A model generated the notes under the pieces. It did no database searches, was not told where the DNA came from, and saw nothing but the letters and a program-made list of their open reading frames with translations. A stretch of 64,000 nucleotides of DNA. Source: Progne subis subis (taxonomy: Eukaryota > Chordata > Aves > Passeriformes > Hirundinidae). This document shows, one piece after another, positions 10,541-22,648 of the stretch (the stretch's first letter is position 1; every line of letters begins with the position of its first letter). The stretch spans positions 1,054,001 to 1,118,000 of the forward strand of contig JAKJHU010000107.1 of NCBI GenBank assembly GCA_022316685.1, given 5' to 3'. The position numbers were made by a program, and so were the translations under genes.

Positions 10541-13500
10541 TCAAGGTGCTGATGTGCTGAGACTGAGCAAGCTCCTTACTACAGGAGCCATGGCCATGGT
10601 TGTCTGAACATCCCATCTATTTGTGCTTGTCTCTGCTTCAACTTGCTGCTGCTGAAACTAAGTGGAGAAACTTTCTATGTTCCTCCTCTGCTCCTTTTTC
10701 TTGACAGTGCTGTATTACTTTTGCCAAAATGGTTGGATTGGCAGGAGAGCAGGGACAGCTGTGTTAGAGACTAGAGAGCTCACAAAATTCATGCTTCACT
10801 AAAAATCTCCTTGTTATTATTAGCCCTGCAAATTAGGAATGACAGGCTGCTGAGACTTACTGAGTTTATATTTATGTCAAGAAACTGATTGCAAGGAATA
10901 ACACACATCTTAGTAAATCTTACATGGGTACTGGATTGCTATACGGACCTTTTGCAGCCATATCAGGGTTTAATTAACACTACTTGATGTAGGCTTCCAT
11001 TTTCCATGCAGAGTGCTAAAAACGTTTCCTTCCTTTGCTCCACTGGTTGTGCTCTGACACCTCTACACTTCTGGGATGAATCTCTTCCATGCTGTGAATA
11101 GGTTGATGTATCAGGCTTTGCTAATAGACTCAGCAGAGGCTTCAGTATCACTGACCACATGGTTAACAAGCTGTAACAGAGAACCTGTCTGGAATGACAG
11201 TTATTTTGCCCCACTGCTTTTTAGAGGAGCTGCTTGGAGCAGCAGAGATTTGTGAGCTGACTGCAGGGGCTGAGGTGACACTGTATTGGTTTGCTTTAGG
11301 TTCACAGTTGGTTTGTCATGCCATCCAAAGGCATGCACTGAAAGCATTGCTAGGTCAGCCTTCACCACACATCAAAGTCTGTAATAGAAAGAAAGGAAAC
11401 GTGTACAGATTACAAAAAAGGAGGCAGTCCAGTCTCATCAGAAGTAATAAGAATTTGGAAAACATACTGCATTTCATTAGACTTTGCAACTTTAGTCAAT
11501 CACTGTGGCATCAAAAGGAGATTTATATGAAGCAGATTATCCCACATTGGCCCACTGGAATGTTCTTATGCTTTGTAACGCCTACATTACTTCATCTAAA
11601 AGAGGATGCTAAACTTGGGTCTCATCAAACAAGGACAAGTTTGAGTTTCCGTATTTTTAATCCAGGAATACATTTTTCTTGTGGGTGAGCCTGTAATAAA
11701 ATTCTGCTAACTTCTCCATGTTCTTTGCACAATTTCATAAAGACTTTTTTTTTTTTTTTTCATTTTCCCTTTTGCTATTTTGCTTTTGAATATACAGTAA
11801 TGGGATATGTGTTAGGTTTTCAAATCACTTTCACAAATGCTAAGGAGAGGACTCCAGCCTAGAATACGATTTCCAAATATGGAGGGATAAGAACAATCCT
11901 GGCTTTCAGGAGCTGTCAAGCAATGTGATTATGCACATGTATAATACACAGACTATTTTGTATTTCAAGGAAAAGAGAGAGGTTAATATCTGATTGGGTT
12001 TGTACCTTTGGTACCTTTGTGAGCACAGCCGTACTACATATCCGCCTGCAAGTTCCAGTTATTTTATTTTAAATCCTGCCTCCTGGGAATCTGCCTTGAC
12101 CGCTGGCTTGAGAGCATACTGGAAATTGAAGACATCTGCACCCTGGGGATTGTTTGTTTGTTTGTGTGTTTAGGTTTTTTGTGTGGATTTTTTTTTAAAT
12201 TTTATCTCTTTTAGAAATTTTTTGTTTTCTTTGAAACTGAGCCAGGCAAACATAGCCTTTTCTTTAATGTTGTAAGTGGCTACAGCACATCTATTATTTT
12301 ATCTCATCTCATGCTTGATTAAAAAGGGCCTTTAGACTTAAAATAACATGATTAATTTTTGTGTGTTAGTTTCTACTGGAAGATTAAAAGAAGTCCTTTT
12401 AATTTGTGCAGCGTTCTCTTGCACACATATGTAGAAATAGGCTCCCCAAGCATAGGTGCATACACACATGTACACACTCCAAAGACACACAAGAAAGTAT
12501 GGATTATTAAATTCTCATGGAGTATGCAGTAATAAGATTTCCATGTTAGTAATTCTAATTTTCTCACATGCCTTTAAATTTTACCATGTTGCACATAAGC
12601 GTTATAGCAACCTATAATTAACTGACCCAGTACTCTCTTTTACAATCCCTTTTCATAACTCAGTGCAGAAAAGAGGGGCATTCATTTAATGAAGTTCTGA
12701 GCTCTTTGTCAAGGTGTGTTTGGAGGCATGCACGCTTGCAGGTCACCATGAAGACCCTGGTAGGAGCAGGTTTTTAACTTGTGAAGTGTGCCATATAATT
12801 TCCTAAGTTAGTAACTATATAAGCGTTTCCATAAGCTGAGTAACACCCAAGCCAAAGGAAGTTTTGTGTTTCTTTATTGAAGCAAACTCGTTCCACTGAA
12901 GCACAGGAAAACTACCACCTAAAGTATCAATTAATTTTGGATGCCCTCTCTGAGACAGCAAGGACTGCATTTTTTCAGACTAACTGGTCTTAGATACTGA
13001 GTACAAGACATGATTTTTTATCAGCTTTGGTTGTAGCTGAGAATGTTCACTGTTTTTTGTATATCAACCTTAGGACTTCCAAGTCAGGTCCCCAGCAAAT
13101 GAAGAACCTAGAGTTAATGACCACCCCTGAAAATTTAAATTGCTTAATCAGCATATAGGATATCTGGGGTAGAAGCCAGGATGAAATGTCATTCCCTCCC
13201 CCTCTGCAATGTTAACTTTCTTAGCTGTGAAAGTGGTTCTTTCCTGTAATTCCTTGCCTCATTCCTAACCTCAGCTAAAAATAAATTTGCAGTCTGCTTT
13301 ATTTTATGGTCCTACATCATCCTTAAAGGTAGTTACAATAAAATAGGCAAAATATGCTCCCAAGTGCTTTTAACTTACTCATTAACCCACACTTTCCCTC
13401 CTTAGCCCACCCTCTGGGTCTTCTCACATGCTTGGTCTGCTTCCCTAGGGACTTTATCCTACTCTGCTCTCTATTTCTTTATCCCATTCTGCTTGTCTTG

Positions 13501-14580
13501 ACCAGTTTTTTCGTACATTTCCCAGATTCCTGTGCAATATGTTTGGGGTTTTTTTTCCATCACCAAACACCCGTTTTTCCCATTTTCTAGCTACAGGCCC
13601 TCTTTTTGTACAATGTGAGTGTGTGTCTGTTGCTCCTCCCCTTCCCTTCCCCACCTTGTCCTCATTTTTTTGGCCAACCACTCACATTTAGTTCATCTCT
13701 CCCTGTGCTATCTAGGATTCATGATTTCCCTTAGCTGTTTTGAGCTTCTCTTCTTCACAGTTCCTTATTTTACTTCATTCTTCCCTTTCACCAAGGGCAG
13801 TGGGGGGGCCCTGCTCCTCCGTGACAGACACTTCTCCTAGGACAGTGAAAAGGAGCTTTAGTCTTCTAGAATATATACTGGTAGTGATGACAAACGTTCC
13901 TATATGATGAGAACATTTGAGATGGACCTAAAGGCTTCTGCATCTAGAAGTTGCTTATGGCAACAAAGAGGATATGCATTGCACTCTTTCTGAGGAAATG
14001 CATTCCAGATACAAACCAGAAAGTAAAGGAAGAGGAGGGACAGAAGGCTGAGATGTTTCTCTGAGAGTCTGTCCAAGTTTCTGTGTCTCTGCTTTTGCAT
14101 AGATTGTTGTGGCAAGGAATCTTGGAATCATAGATGAAACAGAAATTAGGGAGAGACTGAGCCTAGGGAGTATGTAGATGTCTGCAGCTGAGTTAAGAGA
14201 AGCCCATCTGCTGTGCAGGGTTTCATGAATGTCTTCTAAGTGAACTGTACCTACTGCACAAGTGGCAAGTCAATTTTAGATGCATAAGTCAAAATATTCA
14301 TGTTGCAAAGTTGTTGCTGAATAAAATTTAACAATCTGATTTTACATTTGTGTCTGTGTGCATATATTTATTTATTTGTGCACATTACATGGAAAATAAA
14401 ATCTCTGCTCTCTGATGTATTTGCATGAATCGAAAATGATGTCATTTACACTCCATTCTTAATGTGATTTTATGGGATTTATTGACATGGCAAGCTTATT
14501 TTAGACATTTGAAGACCTGGGGGAGTAGGATTATAATAACAACATTAATTTGTCTTCTTATTGCTAAGAAAGAAATAAAG

Positions 14581-14630
14581 AAAAAAAAAAAAAAAAAAAA
14601 AAAAAAAGAAAGAAAGAAAGAAAGAAAAAA
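14581..14630. repeat. A27 run followed by (GAAA)n microsatellite
   Basis: Twenty-seven A are followed by four GAAA units, a G and six A. This could be the decayed tail of a retroposed sequence, but nothing upstream is recognisable as its body. Confidence 0.95.
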
Positions 14631-15165
14631 CCTTGCTAAGCTTTGTTTAACCTGCAGGGGTTCTGGAAAAGCAGCTGTCCCTTTTAAAAGTCTTATTTAG
14701 TATATACCATCATTTTTAATCTGGATCCTGAATTGATACTGCAGCTATGCTGTAGGAAAAGGAAACTTCCACCTTTCCAAGTCCAGAACAATATACTTAA
14801 TCTTGGAGGCAAGCAATGAGAACGAAAGGGGCTGTCTTTACATGAATCTGATTATTCTGGCACAGAAGTGGTGGCAGTGGATTTCTGTGTCTAGTCTACT
14901 GTTGCTAATAGCGATTTCTGTAAGTTGAGGGAGCACAGAGTACCTTATTACCAAATGTCTTCACAGACATGTTTTGCAATCATTGCCATGTTACAGTTGT
15001 GCAGTGCTGTGCTCTGAAGAGTTGTGAAGGCCCTTAGGCAGCCTCAATGTAAAAACATTTGCTGAAGAACCATGAAGACAACTATCATCATCCAAGGGTG
15101 AATTTTAATTCAAAATAATCTTTATCCACAAAAAGAATTTGTCATTTGCTGCATTGCTTCAGTAA

Positions 15166-15191
15166 TTTTTTTTTTTTTTTTTTTTTTTTTT
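15166..15191. repeat. T26 homopolymer
   Basis: An uninterrupted run of 26 T lies about 170 bases left of the antisense CR1. Confidence 0.95.
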
Positions 15192-15360
15192 ACAGAAGCA
15201 AGAATAGTTTAGTCTATTCTTGGCAATTAATCATATTTGCTGAGGTATTTAAATAATTCAGTAACTCTCTTCCATGAGTTATGCATTGCTTATTGCAGGG
15301 AATTACATCAGTCTGTCCTTTCATCAATGTAGGTGTGTATAAACCAGCAGATGCAAAAAT

Positions 15361-15772
15361 AGAATTATAGAATCATCAGGGTTGGAAGAGACCTTTAAGG
15401 TCATCAAGTCCAACCATCCACCCAGCACTGCCCATGTAACCCCTAAACCACATCACCCAGTGCCAGATCCAGATGTGTCTTGAACACCTTCAGGGATGTG
15501 ACTCCAAATCCATGGACAACCTATTCCAATGCCTGACTACCCTAATAGTGAAACATGTTTTTTAATATCTAATCTGAATCTCCCTTGTCTCAGCTTAAGG
15601 TCATTTCCTCTAGTCCTCTCACTGTTGGTGTGTTGGGAGAGACCAGCCCTTACCTCACTACAACCTCCTTTCAGGTGCTTGTAGAGAGCAAAGAGCTCCA
15701 CTCTGAGCTTCCTCCAGGCCAAGGGAACCCAGCTCCCTCAACTGTGCTTCTTAAGATGAAACATGTCCTATG
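15361..15772 (-). mobile_element. CR1 LINE, 3' fragment, antisense
   Basis: Read on the plus strand this is the reverse complement of a CR1 3' end. It opens with the AGAATTATAGAATCATCAGG tail, then GGTTGGAAGAGACCTTTAAGG, and runs to the region encoding the end of the reverse transcriptase ORF. CR1 is the main avian non-LTR retrotransposon; most copies are 5'-truncated like this one. It contains frame-breaking changes and cannot be active. Confidence 0.93.
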
Positions 15773-18700
15773 AGGAACAGCAGAAATGTTTCAGGGCTCC
15801 CAGCTCTACAGTCATTGAGGGTTGCTGTTAGGGTGAGATGATAGACCAACCCCTTTTCTGTGTTCCTTTTTTTTTGGAAGAAAATCTGCCTGTTTGGGCT
15901 AGATGGGAGCAGCAGCAGGTAGCAGGCAGAGACAAGTGCCTGGACACTCACTAGGTGCTTAATTCCAGGCACCAACCTCTGACTCAATCTTTGCCATGTT
16001 CTCTGTGAGCAGGTAAATGTGCTGAACATACCATTTGACATTTCCTATCAGCTGAGCTGCCTGATGGGTGCAATCACTCAATTTTTAGTTTTCCTGTGTA
16101 AGAGAGTTGGCAGATGCTCTTCCAAGAGACACGGTTTTCTCTTGTTTGTCTGGATGCCAACTGAGACCAGTTGGACGGCTTTAAATCTTTTATAAAAACA
16201 ACTATGTAAAAGCTTTTCTTTAAGGTGTCCAACTACCCACAAAAAAAAAAAAAAAGTCTAAAAATAATAAATTCCCTCTTCTTCAGAATTAGAGCTTGTT
16301 CTCCCAGTAGGAGTGTGTGAAATTGCTTTATTGACGTTTTTGTAGCTGCCTTCTACTGACAGAAGCAAGGCCTGAAGATGGAAAGGGAGAGTTTAGGCAT
16401 GTTTGGGGAACCCAACCCCAAATTCTTGAGTTTCTTTTTCTGTAAAAAAAAAAAAAAAAAGGAATTGAAAGCATTCTGACACTCTCCCTCCCCCTCCCCC
16501 CCCCCCCCCCCCCCCGAATTAATTTGTTCATGAATGCATATAAAAATGTGAAAAATCAGGAGAAAGAGCTGTCTTCCTTTCAGGATCTAAGTAGTCACAC
16601 CTAGTGATTTCAGCAGGAGACAGAGCACAGCTAGAACCAGGATGAAGCACATACAGTTAAACAAATTATTAAATCTGAGTCAGGAAGATGATTCCCTCCA
16701 GGGCAGCAGGGCATTGAGTGTATTTACTCCACCAATTCTCATGCTTACAGTAATTTTGTGTCTTTGTGGTGCTGTATGCACTACAAAGTATGCAGGCTTC
16801 AGTTTGTTACTGGGTGTCGAAAAATGTGTTATGGTGTATTATAAATTGCTGCTGAGTAAAATGGTTTTCCTTTAGGTTTTATTTGCCCAAAATATATGTT
16901 ATGTATTCTCTTCAACTTGCTGATGGAATTTTCTACTGGATGATGTATGGTCAAGTTTTCAGGACTTATCTTCAAGGCCTGTCAACATTTGCAATGACTA
17001 ACGGGTTAATTAGGACTAGCTCATCTGAGGAATTTAAGGGTATAATTCCAGGTGATCATGATGCATCTTTGGCTGCTGCTGAATCCTTAGCTCCATAATT
17101 GCTAATTTAGGTCATTCAGCCTTATGGTTTCTGAGAGCCTCCTTCCTTAGAAAATAATTCTTTCCAAGGATATGCAGAAGCTAGGGAGTCAAAGCTGCAG
17201 CTGATGACTGAATAGGTTTAGCAATAAGTTTATATGCATCATTTCCTCATTAGTAAGCTGTGAGGGAGCTGAGATACAAGCTGTAGTATCTCCTTGCTTC
17301 ACAGGAATGATGGCATCATTAGAAATCATGAGAAAAACATAAGCATAAGATCCTCCAGGTTGCACTGGATGTCTATTACAAATTTCAGTAGTTGTGATAC
17401 TGACATGAGAAAACTTAAAAAAAAAAAAAAAAAAATCAAATAATCTAATTTACCAAATCAGGGTTTGGCCAGGACAATGGACTTGAGTCTACTAGTCATG
17501 AGAGGACTACTTTTGTTATTGTCATAACACAACTGCATAAGATGTCATTTAACTCTTCACCTGGAAAACAGCATTTCAGTCCACATTCTCTGCTGAATTC
17601 AACTCGTGGCATTGAATCACTGCGAGCAGATAGGTGTTACAAGTTACCATGGCACCTCCTTGGTGATTTCCACTTCATGGTTCCCTTGAGCAGTATCTTT
17701 TGAATTTTTCACAGCACTCCATCCTGGAATGGGGTGTTTGTATTGTGCTTCTTTTTTCAATTTTTATTTTAGGTATAACACCAAAACTGAGTTTTTAAGA
17801 TTGGATGTTTCTCTTTGAAGACAAACTTGAGGTGTGAAACCTGGGCAGCTCAGAGCAGGTGCTGGGGCTCTTTGCGTTGCTCGGTCTGTCCACCTCTGCA
17901 GCACTGCCTGGCAAGTAATGTGGTTACAGTTTGGCAGTATTTTGGGACACCAGTAGCACAGAGGTTTCTTAACATAGGTGTGACCTATTTAGGAATGAAT
18001 TAAAGTTTCATTCTTCATTTTGAAGGTGTCATAGAGGTTGCTTGCTGCTCTCCAAAGGAGATGGGCAGCTGAGCTGTTCAGAAAATAAAAGCACAGCTCT
18101 GAATAATCTGTGGAGCAAATAACTGTCTGTGCCTTCAGAGTGCAGCAATAGCACGATTGTTCAGAGAAATCAGCACTGAAATTGTCTGACAATAATAAAT
18201 TCTCACAAAATTTAAGCTCATAAATCTATTACTCACAAACTTAATTTATCACAGTGAAATGTGTAAAGCTGTTTACTTTGTACTCTTAAGGCCTTTTGGG
18301 ACATTTTGGAACAGTATAGAAACAGATGGCACCTCATAGCTGTTACATTTCTGAGTTTTGCTGTGTTTTCAGGACACACGAAGATGACCAATGACAACAT
18401 CTTTTTTTGGCCATATAGATTCAGGTCTCTTCAGTCCTCACATCTGCCTCTCCACCTGAGGCTGACTTCTATCTCTGTCAGGATGTGCTACAACTCAAGA
18501 GGGATTTTCATTATGTACTCTCAAATGGCCATTTCTTCAATGGCCATGTTATTTTCTCTGAAATCCTGTTTTCTTGGACCCTGTAGGGAAGGAGTGAGAG
18601 ATACAATGAATTATTTATTGGAGTGACCGGGTCAGGTATGTGGCAGTAGTGTATTTTAAAACAGTGTGCAGTGAATAGCAGCAGCTTGATGTGATTTTCT

Positions 18701-19067
18701 GCTTATAGTGGCTTTTCAGCCTCTGAGAACCAAAACTGAGAGTATGTATTGAAGTGGATGTTGGAGTGTTTTCCTGTTTTCTGACATGGCATGGGCTTTA
18801 TGTGTTCTTAAAGCTCAAGGCTTGGGGAATGCTCTTGTTCTGTCTGGCCTGGTACAGGCAGGCATTCTGCTCTGCCTGTGGCTTCCAGGAGCACGCAACT
18901 GAGGAAGAGGAAGGACTGCTAGGAAAATATGTTGTGGGAATTTCAAGCTCAGGAAAAGATTGCCTGGACTTGGAATGTTATTGTGGACTCCTCCGTGAGA
19001 AGGCCACTTGGGAGGACTTGCAGAGGAGGATCCTGTCAATGGAACCAGGGAAGGATAGCACAGGAGG
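15773..19067. other. Intergenic sequence, no gene recognised
   Basis: AT-rich sequence with homopolymers: A17 at 16444-16460, C20 at 16496-16515 and A19 at 17417-17435. Short open frames such as 18306-18626 and 18754-19203 resemble nothing known, and the second runs into the probable LTR to its right. Confidence 0.6.
16444..16515. repeat. A17 run, then C-rich run ending in C20
   Basis: An A17 run and a pyrimidine tract ending in 20 consecutive C lie within 72 bases. The C run has a G-run complement and is also a place where assembly length may be wrong. Confidence 0.95.
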
Positions 19068-19980
19068 TGTTATGATCCAATTATTGCAATTATTAGAGAT
19101 GTCTCTGCCTGAATTAAGGTGCAAACAAGACCATATGCCAAAGCCAATAGTAAGGATTTTATTTAATAGTAAATATGATGTAGAGAGAGATAGAAAGAAA
19201 TAAAGGAAAGATAGAATGGGGGAGAGAAAAACAGTGACAGAAAGACAAATTAAGTAGAAAGATAGTGACCACTTCTGAAGATCCAGTAGTGTCCCACTGG
19301 TCCTCTTCTTCTGGTCTTCTCAGTGGCGAGGGTCCTGCAAAACACAGAGCTCAGTGAGTTAGGGTATGTTCAGGTACAGGTGGGAATGCCCAAGCACCTT
19401 CCCTGGGGGGAGTTTTGCACTGCTTTTTGCAGCACTGGATCTGTCACAACATCTGTGGACTGTGTTCAGTCCTCTGGTGAAAGGCCTCAGAAATGTGTCT
19501 GAGGGCACCTCAGGGGTCTTTGATGGTTTGTGCACCCTTCTGAGACATGACAGATGCCTCTCATGTGAATGTCCCATGTGAATGTGATGTCCCCTTGGGG
19601 TGGTGGGGAGGTTTACAACCAAGCTAGTTTATCTCTGAGAAGACAACTGGCATGATAAAAAGCACCATCTGCAGGATCTGCTTTTTATCTGGCCCAAATC
19701 TCAGCTTGTAATCTCTGGTGGTGGGTGTTCATGCCCCCTGCTTTATGCAGACCAGAGGTATTTGCCATCACCCCAAAAACTCTCCTGCTCCCTCTTGGTT
19801 CATGGGGAAGAGTGTGGAAACCCAGACTCAGCACGTGAGTCTGTGGGCTATAGCTTCCCCCAGCCATGTTTACATCTTTTTAGGCCTGAGATAACTTGGC
19901 TACAGAACCACCTTTGTTTTATCTCAAGTTCCAGTCAGGTGGCTCAACTCACAGTCCAATTTCCCCAAATCCAGGAGACA
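19068..19980 (-). mobile_element. Probable ERV LTR, minus strand
   Basis: Read on the minus strand, the right part has the layout of an LTR R-U5 end. An AATAAA signal sits at 19163-19158, followed by about 90 bases ending in GGATCATAACA at 19068, a typical LTR terminus. The preceding C/T-rich stretch and the AATAAA context resemble, from memory, an avian ERVL-type LTR. The 5' end is not clear; 19980 is approximate. The base pattern next to the 3' end is GGAGG, and I found no clean matching duplication on the other side. Confidence 0.45.
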
Positions 19981-21760
19981 TATTGGATACACCCCAGGAA
20001 GGGTGGGCTTTGGAGGTGCAGGTGAGCAGTTGCTTCTTTGCACAGTTTGCTACAGTGGACAAAGTCCTCTGGTGATCTTAAGTGTTTAAGAATTATGATT
20101 TTTAAATCTCTCATAGGAGGCCAAGGGGCACACACTGTTGGGAGGGTTCCTGGGAAACAGTGAAGGAGGTCCATGGGAAGGGACAGCTTTCTACTGATTT
20201 AATAGACTAAGCCTTCAGTGCTACATAGAAAAAGTAGTCCTGTTCTGTATTTTTCTGGAGCTGGTGGCAGAGGATGATTTGTAAGCTTCATCAGAGGCTA
20301 CAGGACCTTGATATGACAGGAAAAAGGAAGCCCTGGAATATGTATTTACTTGGATCAGCCAATTTTCTCATTTGTCCAGAGTGTTAATTATTCCTTGGGA
20401 AAAAGAAAAGAAAACATATTTGAAGACCCTGTAAATCCAGGTAGCACACAGCTGTCATTTAATTTTCATCAGAAAAAAGGAAAGATCTATTTTTGTTCTT
20501 AAGCGATCTTTTCACTTTCCTTCTTTTAAAGCACAATGACTGTTAATGATAAATAGACACAGTCCACACTGCTGCCAGCAGGAAAGCAGCATAAGTGTGG
20601 AGGAAGTCTAAATAATTGAAGGGAAAAGGTGACAGAGGCAGCCATTAGTTCTTCTGGATAAGAAATTCTTTATTGCCTGGATATTTGCCAGGAAATTTGG
20701 TAGGAAAAATCTACTGTTTGAGCAGCGCAATCTGTAGACTTCATGATGCACTTCTCTTGAGGACAAAAGAAGCAACAGGGCTCAGTCTTTTTAAATTAAT
20801 AGAAACTGGTGCAAAATCCCCTCATTTTCCATTGTGTCACAACACATTATTTTGCTTGTGACAAACCAGCTTGTCAGAAGTAACTGGGCAGCATTCCAGA
20901 AACAAACACCCCACAGCAGAATGAATGATATCACACTGGACACTTGCCTTCACAGAGCGACTCCCGTCCTAGACATCCTCGTGGTCACAGGGGACCCTGT
21001 GTACTTGCAAAGAAGGCTGGTAATTTTTATGACTGAGCAAAACAAAGTGGCAAATGTTGAGAAAAAAACTAGCTTCAGTAGTTTCACCAAACTGGGTGAC
21101 AAACCCCCAAATTATCCAAAATAAACAAAATATAAAATAAATAAAAATAATTAAAGAAAATAAAAAGACCAAGCTTTTGTTTGTTTTCTGAATTGTGCAT
21201 TCTGGAACTCTGTGTCATGGGCTTAAGTGAAGAATATTATTTCATATTCTTATGGGGAGAATGAGGATCCTTTCCAACATTTTTTGAACAAACTGTGGAT
21301 TACTGTCTCATCTGACACTTTGCATAATTTAGTTTCCTTTAATTTCTAGTCATAATTTAACAAGTGTCATATCACAGGCTGTCCTATCTTCTAGAGAAAA
21401 GGTTTTCTAGAGGAGCTGTTAAATGTGCTCATTTAGTTTGTGATGGAAAATGAGAGGGTGGAAGCAGCAGTTACTTCCAGCTCTAGATAGCATCACACCT
21501 TGGACAAAGCTCTCCAGGCCTGTGAGGTGATAGCAGCAGTAGCAATGGTGCCTTGTGCCCTGAAATGGCATGTGTTGCTGCCTTTCCCTTTGGTGTGACA
21601 GCTGAGCTTTCTGTCAGCTGTGGTGTTCTGGAAAAAAGCTGTGGTAGCAGGTATAGCATTCATCAAAGTAAATTTGAAGTCCTTGGCTGTGGCAGGTTTT
21701 CTTAAAGAGTTTGTGTCTGCTGCTATCCTCCCTCTTGATGATGTCTTGATGCCTCAGCTC
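19981..21760. other. Intergenic sequence, no gene recognised
   Basis: No repeat family or coding signature is visible. An A-rich, T-poor patch at 21118-21165 is the only compositional feature. Confidence 0.55.
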
Positions 21761-22116
21761 AGCCCTGGTGAGTCCTCACATGGAGAGCTGTATCCAGTTC
21801 TGGTCTCCTCAGTACAGGAGGGACATGGATCGCCTGGAGTAAGTCTAAGAGGTAGTGAAGGGCTACAAAGATGATTAAGGAACAGGAGTATCTCTCTTGT
21901 GAGGAAAGGCTGAGGCAGCTGGCTGTGTTTAGTGTTGAGAAGAGATGACTGAGATGGGACCTCATCAATGTGTATAAGTATTTGAAGAGAGGGTGTCCAT
22001 AGTCTGGAGCCAAGCAATAGGACAAGAGGCAGTGGGCACTAACCGATGCACAGGAAGTTCCACCTGAATATAAGGAAGAGCTTCTTTAAAGTTCAGGTGA
22101 CTGAGTGCTGGTACAG
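21761..22116 (+). mobile_element. CR1 LINE, sense, left part (interrupted)
   Basis: This carries the end of the CR1 reverse transcriptase ORF in sense orientation, including GAAGTTCCACCTGAATATAA and AGAGCTTCTTTAAAG. It has several frame-breaking differences. The match continues without loss at 22492 once the inserted LTR and one copy of its 6-bp target duplication are removed, so the two parts are one insertion. Confidence 0.93.
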
Positions 22117-22485
22117 TGTAGTATTTCCCCACGAGACTAGACGACCGCCGATGGCAAAAGTAAAAGAGTCTGCTCTCTGGCACCGGGTGGGACTGCTTGG
22201 CTGGAGCCCTGCTTGGCTGCTTGGCTGCTTGGCTGGAGCCCTTCCCGATGGCTCCCTGGTGCCAGAGAGCCCTGGCCCCTCCCCAGTTGGGGCTTTTTCC
22301 CCCAGTTGGGGCTTTTTCCCCCAGGGGCAGGGCCCAGAGGCACCACCCGATCAGGGAGAAGCGGGAGGGGAACAGAGTTAGGTTACATTTCAGTGTGGGG
22401 GATGGGCACTGCTGGGCAAGGACAGATATACAGAAAAAACGTTACAAATCCGATGAAATATAAACCCAATTAATGCATGACAACA
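22117..22485. mobile_element. Solo LTR (369 bp) inserted in CR1, 6-bp TSD
   Basis: The element starts TGTAGT and ends ACAACA, giving near-inverted termini, and is flanked by perfect GTACAG duplications at 22111-22116 and 22486-22491. TG/CA ends with a 6-bp duplication fit a class II (ERVK-like) avian retrovirus LTR. No internal retroviral sequence is present, so it is a solo LTR left after recombination. Inside are a tandem GCTTGGCTGCTTGGCT tract, a duplicated CAGTTGGGGCTTTTTCCCC unit (22285-22323) and a 13-bp perfect inverted repeat (22172-22184 with 22258-22270). I saw no AATAAA on either strand, so orientation is undecided, and the family is not identified. Confidence 0.8.
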
Positions 22486-22491
22486 GTACAG

Positions 22492-22648
22492 GTTGCCTAG
22501 ACAGGTTGTGGAGTCTCCTCTGGAGACATTCAAAACCCGTTTGTCCACAGTCCTGAGTAACATAGTCTAGGATGACCCTGGTTGAGCAGGCAGGTTGCAC
22601 CGGATGACCACCAGCGACTCCTTCCAACCTTACCTGTTCTGTGAACTA
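22492..22648 (+). mobile_element. CR1 LINE, sense, right part with 3' end
   Basis: The CR1 copy resumes at GTTGCCTAGACAGG and runs through the 3' UTR, with GAGCAGGCAGGTTGCACC and CCTTCCAACC, to a decayed 3' tail ending near TTCTGTGAACT. Confidence 0.92.

Larger units (their letters stand above)
10541..15360. other. Intergenic sequence with simple-sequence tracts
   Basis: No gene is recognised. The longest open frame (11194-11688, plus) has no family resemblance. A pyrimidine-rich tract on the plus strand runs from about 13340 to 13800. Simple tracts at 14581-14630 and 15166-15191 are listed separately. Confidence 0.6.

Noticed and set aside
11194..11688. 164-codon plus-strand open frame
   Set aside because: Its length is unremarkable for a 64-kb six-frame search and nothing in the residues suggests a fold or family.
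18754..19203. 149-codon plus-strand open frame
   Set aside because: No family resemblance, and its last third overlaps the probable minus-strand LTR.
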